NCBI GenBank assembly: GCA_020354125.1
Contig: CP070643.1
Span: 2,993,873-3,037,022, forward strand
Direction of reading: 5' to 3'
Length of the DNA stretch: 43,150 nucleotides
From: Betaproteobacteria bacterium
Lineage (GTDB): Bacteria; Pseudomonadota; Gammaproteobacteria; Burkholderiales; Eutrophovitaceae
Part shown: positions 11,977 through 18,309 of the stretch, in pieces
Layout: each line of letters opens with the position of its first letter
Position numbering within the stretch: position 1 is the first letter of the stretch
Position numbers and translations under genes: made by a program
Notes under the pieces: model-generated
The model's input: the letters and a program-made list of their open reading frames with translations, nothing else
Told to the model about the DNA's origin: nothing
The model's database searches: none

Positions 11977-11990
11977 CTCTCTCCGCCAAA
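11977..11990 (+). repeat. 14-bp direct repeat, copy 2 (of tRNA-Ser 3' end)
   Basis: An exact copy of the tRNA-Ser 3' terminus plus two adjoining A residues, placed just after the last hairpin of the array. Without an upstream T-arm it cannot be part of a tRNA. Confidence 0.8.
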
Positions 11991-12053
11991 TGAAAGACAA
12001 CGACACCCCCGCTTGATCTACACGTCTAACGCTACCGGACCTGCTATGGGGAT

Positions 12054-12188
12054 GTGCCGATTACCGATTCGCTCGAGCTGCTAACCAACGAGAAGATCAC
12101 CGCCGAAATGGCGGTGACACTCGCAAGTGACCTTGAGGCGTTGATTGAGGTGCTGAAGGCGATGGAGTCGCCGGAGGGGCCGAACTAG
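12054..12188 (+). CDS. Possible 44-aa protein, unrecognised
   Basis: An open frame from GTG at 12054 to TAG at 12186-12188. The peptide has an orderly amphipathic look (LTNEKITAEMAVTLASDLEA, then LIEVLKAMESPEGPN). It reads like the end of a coding sequence, not random translation. There is no clear ribosome site and no recognised family. It may be the remnant of a longer gene cut off by the adjacent repeat element. Confidence 0.25.
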   Translation: MPITDSLELLTNEKITAEMAVTLASDLEALIEVLKAMESPEGPN

Positions 12189-12519
12189 ACTGTAGTTGGC
12201 ACGGGCAAAATTTTGGTCGCGTTGCTGATACACAATGCCTCGCATCGATCATTGACAAGATGCTCAGCCTTGCGCGCTGGAATTGGCGGCAGACATGCCC
12301 GGAGACGCGCATCCGTATTCTACCGGCCCGCTGAAATTCGACCTCAGCGAGAGCACAATGCAATAAATCCGGACATCGTCGACACCACGCAAGCGACGAG
12401 TCATTGGCTCTGATTTTGGTCGATGTAGTTCACACTCGCCGGTCTCCGATGTGCTTTGATAAGTGTCGCAGCACATGAGTGAGTATTGGCGTTCATTCAA
12501 TTAAGGGGGAGGAAGCGTC
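12189..12519. other. Gap without a recognisable gene
   Basis: No convincing coding frame, terminator or repeat is seen in this 331-bp stretch, apart from the ribosome site of the next gene (AAGGGGGAGG at about 12503-12512). Confidence 0.5.
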
Positions 12520-12711
12520 GTGAAACACGTTTTTCCTCTTGTTGTCTTAGCACTGGTGTTCGGCTGCTCTCAGGAATTCGCTCGTCAAATGGGAGAAGGA
12601 ATGAGGGCTGCAGGCGCCACCACAAGCAAGGACAACTACAGAGCCTACCAACAGCAGAATCAATTCCGCGAACAACAAACGTTTCAATGTCAACGAGCAT
12701 GCCTCGATTGA
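12520..12711 (+). CDS. Small lipoprotein, 63 aa
   Basis: Starts at a GTG placed 7 nt after a very strong Shine-Dalgarno (AAGGGGGAGG). A signal peptide MKHVFPLVVLALVFGC ends in a lipobox-like VFGC, so the mature protein would be lipid-anchored at Cys16. Mature residues are polar and Gln-rich (RAYQQQNQFREQQTF) with two more cysteines near the end. No family recognised. It stands alone just before the 3' end of the convergent response-regulator gene and shows no evident link to it. The short length and unusual start keep confidence moderate. Confidence 0.6.
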   Translation: MKHVFPLVVLALVFGCSQEFARQMGEGMRAAGATTSKDNYRAYQQQNQFREQQTFQCQRACLD

Positions 12712-12764
12712 CGGGAATAGTTCGGGATGCTGACAGTGAAAAGGATCTGATAGGTTTGAAAGAT

Positions 12765-14114
12765 TCAGGAATCACCCTTGGCACGGATTTCCAACCGGCG
12801 CATTTTTTCCCAAAGCGTCTTTCGCGTAATTCCCAGAGCCTCGGCGGCATGGGTCATGTGATTGCCGTGGCGTTCCAGAGTCATCAATAGATAGTCCCGT
12901 TCGCAGGCCATCAGATAATCGCCCAGTGACTGCGAAACCGCAGGAGTTTCATGACCCTGATCGAGGCTGTCGTCGAAGAACGCTTCCACATCGAGCAGTG
13001 GCCCTGACGACAGGATGCAGGCGCGCTCCACAGCGTGCTTGAGTTCGCGGACATTACCCGGCCAGAGGTAATTAATCAAAGCCTGCTCGGTGCGCGGGTC
13101 GATGCGTCGCTTCTCGTCCGGGTGGCTGCGGTTGAATTCCTCGACGAAATGGCGGACGAACCAGCGAATGTCCTCCGTGCGCTCGCGCAAAGGCGGGATG
13201 CGCAATTGGATGACGTCGATGCGGTAGTAGAGATCTTCTCTGAACTGCCCGGCTTCCGTCATCACCTTCAAATCGCGATGGGTGGCGCAGACGAGGCGGA
13301 AATCGGTTTTTTGCGGTTTCTCGCCACCGAGCCGAACGAAGTGCCGCTCCTGGATCGCGCGCAACAGCTTCGCCTGCATCAACAGCGGCATTTCTCCGAT
13401 TTCGTCAAGGAACAGGGTACCTCCGTCGGCCTGCTCGAAATAGCCGCGTTTGGCCTTGATGGCACCCGTAAATGCACCTCGCTCGTAGCCGAACAATTCC
13501 GCTTCCATCAGGGACTCGGGGATGGAGGCGCAGTCGACGGCAACGAATTCGCCTTCGTTGCCGCAGGCAAGCCGATGAAACAGACGAGCGACGATCTCCT
13601 TACCCGAACCGGATTCGCCGGTTATCAGCAGCGCCTCGGCGTGACGCGCCAACCGCGGCAGGGACTCGGCGATGCGGCGCATGGCCGGCGAAATTCCCAA
13701 TACGTCGCTTCCGGGTTCGGTGCCAACGCCATAACTTTCCGCCAGGGCGCGCACCTTTTGCACCAGCAGGTCGACATCGAAAGGTTTGGTGATGTAGTCG
13801 GCGGCGCCGGCCTTCAGCAATTCGACCGCCCGGTCGATGGTGCCGAACGCTGTCATGAACAGGAAGGGCGGCAGCGCCTTGTGCTGCGCCTTCAGTTCCA
13901 GGAACAGATCGCCGCCGTCCTGATCCGGCAGACGGATATCGCTGACGACAACGCCGAAGCGCTGGTTCGCGATGGCCTGCGCCGCCGCCGCCGCCGTGCG
14001 GCACCAAAGCGTCTCGAAGCCTTCGAGGCGGAACAACTGCTGCAGCGATTCGCCCATGATCTCGTCGTCTTCGACGAGGCACAGGTGCGGCGCAGTTTCA
14101 CTGGGTTTCATCAT
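12765..14114 (-). CDS. Sigma-54-dependent response regulator (NtrC family)
   Basis: A 449-aa transcription activator. The receiver domain (about 10-125) has the phospho-acceptor Asp59 in VVVSDIRLP and Lys110. The AAA+ domain has Walker A GESGSGKE (166-173), the sigma-54 contact loop GAFTGA (213-218) and GGTLFLDEIGEMP. A Fis-type helix-turn-helix closes the protein (MTHAAEALGITRKTLWEKMR). It overlaps the kinase gene by 17 bp, so the two are translationally coupled. By position it should control the divergent molybdoenzyme operon, where two 16-bp inverted repeats and a -24/-12 element are found. In Arx-type loci the equivalent is ArxR, in tetrathionate loci TtrR (though TtrR is LuxR-type). Confidence 0.94.
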   Translation of the reverse strand: MMKPSETAPHLCLVEDDEIMGESLQQLFRLEGFETLWCRTAAAAAQAIANQRFGVVVSDIRLPDQDGGDLFLELKAQHKALPPFLFMTAFGTIDRAVELLKAGAADYITKPFDVDLLVQKVRALAESYGVGTEPGSDVLGISPAMRRIAESLPRLARHAEALLITGESGSGKEIVARLFHRLACGNEGEFVAVDCASIPESLMEAELFGYERGAFTGAIKAKRGYFEQADGGTLFLDEIGEMPLLMQAKLLRAIQERHFVRLGGEKPQKTDFRLVCATHRDLKVMTEAGQFREDLYYRIDVIQLRIPPLRERTEDIRWFVRHFVEEFNRSHPDEKRRIDPRTEQALINYLWPGNVRELKHAVERACILSSGPLLDVEAFFDDSLDQGHETPAVSQSLGDYLMACERDYLLMTLERHGNHMTHAAEALGITRKTLWEKMRRLEIRAKGDS

Positions 14115-15549
14115 AAGGAATCTCGATGTGGAGGGTGGTGTATCCCGGCTCGCTAAAGACAGTCAGGCCGCCGTTGAGCTGGCGGACAATCTGGTAGACG
14201 ACCCATAGGCCGAGGCCGTGTCCCTTGGCGCGCCTGGTGGCGAATGGTTCGAACAGATAGGCCATTTGATCTTCGGGAATATGCTCGCCATCGTTGCAGA
14301 CGGACAGTCGTAGCAACCCCTTGTCTGCCATGATGCCAAGCTTGATCATGCCAGCTTGATTGGCAGCTTCGATTGCGTTGAGCAGCAGATTGAGGAGGAT
14401 CTGGCGCATCAGCGTCGCCGGCAGTGGCAGGGAATGCACGAGTTGCCCTTCCGTGACAACGTTCACGGCGCGTTCGGCCAGCTTGGCTTCAACCAGAATC
14501 AGGACATCCTCGACGTCGGCGGGCTCGAAAGGGCGGTCCTTGGTCTTTGTTTCGACCAGCAGTGCCGCGACAGTATTGCGGATCTGTTGCAGTCCCCGTT
14601 CTAGCGATGCCATCGTCTGCACTGTCAGTTCGTCGCTTGGACCGTGACGCTGCAGGGTCTTGATGGCGGTCAGCATGCCGCCCAGTGGGTTGTTGATTTC
14701 ATGGGCGATGCCAGCGGACAGGCGGCCCACCGCGGCAAGACGCTCGGAGGTCAGCATCTGGCTTTCGAGTTCCTGCTTGCTTTTCAACTCCTCCACCATG
14801 CGGCGGAAAGCCTGCCACAACTGACCGATTTCGTCCTTCCCGGCCGGAATGTCCGCGCGCGTTGCAGCTTCCAACTCGTCCGGCACATGGCTCATCGCGC
14901 CTGCCAAGCGAACCAGCGGCTCCCCCGTCTTGCGTGCCCAGATCCACGATACGGGCAGTATGACGGTCAGGACGAGCAAGGTCACCAGGATGGCCCTTTC
15001 CACCAGATCAACGAACTGCGGCAGGAAGGGTGTCTTCGAGTAGCCGAAGATGACGTGCCCCAGGGCGACGCCGTCAGCCACAAGCGGTGACATGACGAAA
15101 TAGAGCGCCGAGCCCGGCGGCTCGACGACCTGCTGCTCTGTCGGAGAGTGCTGTTTGAGCCGAGCACGCAGTTCGGCGTAGGCACCTCCCAGTTCGGCCG
15201 GACTGCTGCCGATCGGGAAAGTGCGTGGCGTCGTCGATGCGAAGACACGATAGTTCGCGTCTGTCACGAGCACGATGCTGGCCTGCAAGGTCGGTGCCGC
15301 CGGATTGGGTTCGCGCGCCGATTGCAGAATCTCGTAAGCGCGCCAGATGTCATCGTGCAGGACGGGGGCGACCAGCGTATTGGCGAGCACCTTGCCGAGG
15401 CTGCGCGCATGCCCCTCGCGGTTCTGGCGCAGGCTGTCGTATTCCCATGCCACCAGGGCGGCCGTGACGGCGATGGCCGTGCCGACGACGGCGAACATGA
15501 CGCGCAAGGGGATCTTCCAGCGCAAAGTGAGATCGTCGAAGCGGATCAT
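14098..15549 (-). CDS. Membrane sensor histidine kinase
   Basis: A 483-aa kinase. TM1 lies at about 14-35. A periplasmic domain of about 150 residues follows, with TM2 at about 185-205, then HAMP, then the dimerisation/phospho-acceptor helix GRLSAGIAHEINNPLGG (His283). An ATPase domain carries the N box (NLLLNAIEAANQ) and G box (GHGLGLWVVYQ). It starts within the 3' end of the PhnD-like gene (4-bp ATGA overlap). The extracytoplasmic binding protein is a separate gene, not fused as in TtrS, matching the three-gene X-S-R arrangement described for arsenite-oxidation (arx) loci. The signal sensed is unknown. Confidence 0.92.
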   Translation of the reverse strand: MIRFDDLTLRWKIPLRVMFAVVGTAIAVTAALVAWEYDSLRQNREGHARSLGKVLANTLVAPVLHDDIWRAYEILQSAREPNPAAPTLQASIVLVTDANYRVFASTTPRTFPIGSSPAELGGAYAELRARLKQHSPTEQQVVEPPGSALYFVMSPLVADGVALGHVIFGYSKTPFLPQFVDLVERAILVTLLVLTVILPVSWIWARKTGEPLVRLAGAMSHVPDELEAATRADIPAGKDEIGQLWQAFRRMVEELKSKQELESQMLTSERLAAVGRLSAGIAHEINNPLGGMLTAIKTLQRHGPSDELTVQTMASLERGLQQIRNTVAALLVETKTKDRPFEPADVEDVLILVEAKLAERAVNVVTEGQLVHSLPLPATLMRQILLNLLLNAIEAANQAGMIKLGIMADKGLLRLSVCNDGEHIPEDQMAYLFEPFATRRAKGHGLGLWVVYQIVRQLNGGLTVFSEPGYTTLHIEIPYDETQ

Positions 15550-16409
15550 TTGGCCAGCGTTTTTGCCATGCGCGCAATTTCCTCGAATAGCGCCTCGTCT
15601 CCCTGCACCATGCCGTCAAGCCGCAAGTATGCGAGCAGTTCCCTGCCGGCTGGGTCGGAGGACATGTCGAGCAAGGCGGCGCGAAACGCCCGAAAGTCGC
15701 TTTGCGGCACGTTCCGTCGCGCGACGAAGGGAGGGAAACCCAGGTCGCCGGAACGAGAAACGACCCGTGTGGCGCGCGTCAGGTCAGGATACGTCTGGGC
15801 TAGGGTTTCCCAGACATAGCCATCGACCGATCCACCATCGGCCAGCCCCACGCCGACGGCCTCGACCACCTTGCGGTGCGCCCAGGTAAAAAAGCTGCGC
15901 GAAAAAAACAGGACGGGATTTTCTCCCTGCCGATGCAGCAGATAGTTGGGATAGAGATAGCCGGAGTTCGAGTCCGGATCGGAAAAAGCGAACACCTTGC
16001 CGCGCAATTCGAGGATGGAGCGCGTGGTCCGGTCGTCGGCCGGCACGATCAGATAGGACTGGTAGAGGGGCTGGCCGCGCCACGACGGCACCGCGACCAG
16101 CTTCAGATCGCGACGAAAGCGCACGAAGGGGTAGCCGCACAGCCAGGCGAAATCGAGCCGTTCACCGCGCAGCAGGTCGACGATCTCGCGATAACTGCCG
16201 CGCTGGACGAACTGCACGTTGCGGCCGAGCCGTTTCTCTAGCCACACGCGCCACTGGACGAGAAAACTGACCTGATCGTCGAGAAACACCGGGGTCAGGC
16301 CAATTCTAAGCGGCGGCGCTTCCGCGCATAAGGACGCCGGCGCAAGCGCCGCCCAGCCGATCATGCTCAGCAGAAGCGAACGTCGCACCCGGTTTGGGTT
16401 GCAAGTCAT
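15546..16409 (-). CDS. PhnD-like periplasmic binding protein (probable sensor component)
   Basis: About 287 aa from the ATG at 16407-16409. The open frame continues to 16481, but that would run into the 16-bp inverted repeat. A signal peptide (RRSLLLSMIGWAALAPASLC) is followed by a type 2 periplasmic binding fold of the phosphate/phosphonate family: LRIGLTPVFLDDQ, then GSYREIVDLLRGERLDFAWL and FSDPDSNSGYLYPNYLL. No ABC transporter genes are near. Instead it is the first gene of a kinase/regulator operon. Such proteins (ArxX, or the periplasmic half of TtrS) present an oxyanion or sulfur compound to the kinase. Role in sensing is inferred from context. Confidence 0.85.
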   Translation of the reverse strand: MTCNPNRVRRSLLLSMIGWAALAPASLCAEAPPLRIGLTPVFLDDQVSFLVQWRVWLEKRLGRNVQFVQRGSYREIVDLLRGERLDFAWLCGYPFVRFRRDLKLVAVPSWRGQPLYQSYLIVPADDRTTRSILELRGKVFAFSDPDSNSGYLYPNYLLHRQGENPVLFFSRSFFTWAHRKVVEAVGVGLADGGSVDGYVWETLAQTYPDLTRATRVVSRSGDLGFPPFVARRNVPQSDFRAFRAALLDMSSDPAGRELLAYLRLDGMVQGDEALFEEIARMAKTLAK

Positions 16410-16461
16410 AGCGATACGATAAGCAGACCCATGGCAAATCCCATTTTCCGCTTTTTCGATC

Positions 16462-16477
16462 GTTACGTCAGCGTAAC
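16462..16477. promoter_or_regulatory. Candidate enhancer site 1 for the sigma-54 regulator
   Basis: GTTACGTCAGCGTAAC: a perfect inverted repeat with 6-bp arms and 4-bp spacer. It lies about 124 bp upstream of the -24/-12 element of the molybdoenzyme operon, inside the divergent intergenic region. Confidence 0.6.
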
Positions 16478-16505
16478 ACATTGCACCGCAGCATCGGCTT
16501 CAGGT

Positions 16506-16521
16506 GTTACGTAGGCGAAAC
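16506..16521. promoter_or_regulatory. Candidate enhancer site 2 for the sigma-54 regulator
   Basis: GTTACGTAGGCGAAAC: same left arm, length and spacer size as site 1, with one mismatch in the right arm. The two centres are 44 bp apart, about four helical turns, as expected for cooperative binding of an NtrC-type activator. Confidence 0.55.
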
Positions 16522-16599
16522 GCCCCTGCAAATTCGGTAGCGCCGGCCAATTCGATATTCCCATGCCTTCAGAAAGGGTTAGCTACTCCGAGTGTCCTC

Positions 16600-16614
16600 T
16601 GGCCCGCTTGTTGA
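16600..16614 (+). promoter_or_regulatory. Candidate sigma-54 (-24/-12) promoter
   Basis: TGGCCC-N5-TTGA resembles the consensus TGGCAC-N5-TTGCA. The GG doublet is intact and the downstream element keeps TTG. It lies about 94 bp before the Fe-S subunit start and downstream of the two inverted repeats. The GC of the -12 element is GA here, a deviation, so this remains a candidate. Confidence 0.5.
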
Positions 16615-16707
16615 GTAACAAAGACGGCAGATAGGCCGCTTGCGGTCCGATACACCGCGTGTCGAAAAAAGCGGGCGTCATTGAAAACAGACGAGGAGGC
16701 ATCGCAG

Positions 16708-17418
16708 ATGAGCGAAGAATTGAGGCTCTCGCCAATCGAGACGAGGGGGGTGGCAGGCAAGAAGCGTTACGCCATGGTGGTCGACACGCGCCGCTGCATC
16801 GGTTGCATGGCCTGCCAAGTGGCCTGCAAGGCCGAATACGACACGCCGCTGGGCGTTAATCGCACCTGGGTGCCTTACAAGGTCGTCGGCAAGTATCCGA
16901 ACGTGAAGAAGCATTTCCTGCCGCGCCTGTGCAACCACTGTGACGATCCGCCCTGTGTGCGCAACTGCCCTGTCGAGGCGACCTTCAAGGTCGAGGACGG
17001 CGGTTTCGTGCTGCAACGCTACGAGCGCTGCATCGGCTGCCGCAGTTGCATGGCGGCCTGCCCCTATAACGCGCGCTTCATGCTGCCTTCGCATCGCACC
17101 TACACGCCGATCACCAACGTGGTCGACAAGTGCACTTTCTGTTTCCACCGCGTGACGCAGAACCTCGTACCGGCCTGCGTGCAGACCTGCATCGGCCGTT
17201 CGCGCGTCTTTGGCGACCTCAACGACCCGAACAGCGAAGTGTCCTATCTGGTGGCGCGTAATGCGACTCAGGTGCTGCGTCCCGAGGAAGGCACCAAGCC
17301 GTACGTTTTCTACATCGGCGCCGATCGCAATACCACCGAATTTGGCCGCGATGCCTACCTCAGACCCGAAGTGATGGAACTCGAGCGTTCCGCCTTCAAG
17401 AACCACTTCAAGATCTAA
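16708..17418 (+). CDS. Molybdoenzyme electron-transfer subunit, four [4Fe-4S] clusters
   Basis: A 236-aa NrfC/DmsB/TtrB-type protein. The start is the ATG at 16708-16710, preceded by GAGGAGG; an in-frame TTG at 16681 lacks a ribosome site. Four cysteine sets bind four clusters: CIGCMACQVAC, CNHCDDPPCVRNCP, CIGCRSCMAACPYNAR, and CTFC...CVQTC. There is no Tat signal of its own, so it would be exported with the catalytic subunit or stay on the matching membrane face. It passes electrons between the Mo subunit and the NrfD-type membrane protein. First gene of a B-C-A ordered operon; this order is shared with ttrBCA and srdBCA. Confidence 0.93.
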   Translation: MSEELRLSPIETRGVAGKKRYAMVVDTRRCIGCMACQVACKAEYDTPLGVNRTWVPYKVVGKYPNVKKHFLPRLCNHCDDPPCVRNCPVEATFKVEDGGFVLQRYERCIGCRSCMAACPYNARFMLPSHRTYTPITNVVDKCTFCFHRVTQNLVPACVQTCIGRSRVFGDLNDPNSEVSYLVARNATQVLRPEEGTKPYVFYIGADRNTTEFGRDAYLRPEVMELERSAFKNHFKI

Positions 17419-17428
17419 GGGGACGACC

Positions 17429-18286
17429 ATGGGTGATTACGTCTGGTTCCACGATGTGTCCTGGCACGCGACCTATGCCATTTACTTCTTCGTCATCGGC
17501 ATCCTCGCCGGCCTTTCCTTCCTGTCCTATGGCTCGTGGCGCACGCCGGCGCTGCGGCCCCTGCGCGAGAAGGCCGCTTACGGTTCGTTAGTGATGCTGG
17601 CAATCGGCGGAATTCTGCTGATCGCCGACCTGTCGCAGCCGCTGCGCTTCCTCTATGTCTTCAATCCCGCCTACCTGAATCTTAGTTCGCCGCTGGCCTG
17701 GGGCGCGCTGAACATCGTCGCCTTCGGCGTTTGTTCGATCCTCTACATCCTGGCCCTGCGGAAGGGCGACGAGGCGAAAGGCAGGCTCTTCGCGACGGTG
17801 ACGGCGCTGCTGGCGCTGGGTCTGCCTGTCTACACCGGCTACGACCTGACGGTGCATCAGTCACGGCCGGTCTGGAACACGCCAATCATGCCCGTGCTGT
17901 TCGTCGCGCTGGCGATCACCTCCGGTTCTGCGGTTGGCTCGCTGCTGGCCGGCGCCAACGTGGAGGCGCAGAAGGTGCTGCGTCAATACATGCTCTGGTC
18001 GGCCGGCGCAGTGGCGGTGATCCTGGTCTCCATCATGGGCACCACGAACTACGGCGGTTCGGCCTCTGAACTGACCTTCATGATCATGACCACGGGCACC
18101 ATGGGTATCCTGTTCGTCGGCGTCGGCTTCCTTGCCGGCAGCGTGGCCCCGGCCGTGATGCTCTACGCGCCAATGGGCAAGAGCCAGAGCGTCCTGGTGA
18201 TTTCCGCCTTGCTGATCCTGGCCGGTAGCGCCGCATTGCGCTACGTAATCCTGATGGCGCCGCAGGAAGTGCAAACCCTGTATTGA
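17429..18286 (+). CDS. NrfD/PsrC-family membrane quinone-interacting subunit
   Basis: A 285-aa integral membrane protein with about eight hydrophobic segments, starting with an extracytoplasmic HDVSWHATYAIYFFVIGILA. NrfD-family features include VYTGYDLTVHQSRPVWNTP and ALAITSGSAVGSLLAG. It starts 10 bp after the Fe-S subunit with its own GGGGACG-type ribosome site. It would connect the quinone pool to the B subunit. No heme-binding pattern was seen, consistent with NrfD rather than cytochrome b anchors. Confidence 0.9.
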   Translation: MGDYVWFHDVSWHATYAIYFFVIGILAGLSFLSYGSWRTPALRPLREKAAYGSLVMLAIGGILLIADLSQPLRFLYVFNPAYLNLSSPLAWGALNIVAFGVCSILYILALRKGDEAKGRLFATVTALLALGLPVYTGYDLTVHQSRPVWNTPIMPVLFVALAITSGSAVGSLLAGANVEAQKVLRQYMLWSAGAVAVILVSIMGTTNYGGSASELTFMIMTTGTMGILFVGVGFLAGSVAPAVMLYAPMGKSQSVLVISALLILAGSAALRYVILMAPQEVQTLY

Positions 18287-18309
18287 ACGACCAAGAGGAG
18301 AGATAGAAC

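Noticed and set aside
11594..12016. Several open frames across the hairpin array
   Set aside because: They cross the tRNA and terminator and arise from GC-rich palindromes; no coding character.
15224..15819. Long + strand open frames opposite the kinase and PhnD-like genes
   Set aside because: Mirror frames of GC-rich coding DNA; Arg/Ser-rich translation without domain pattern.
15546..16409. Phosphonate ABC transporter binding protein
   Set aside because: No transporter genes adjacent; operon with kinase and regulator points to a sensor role.
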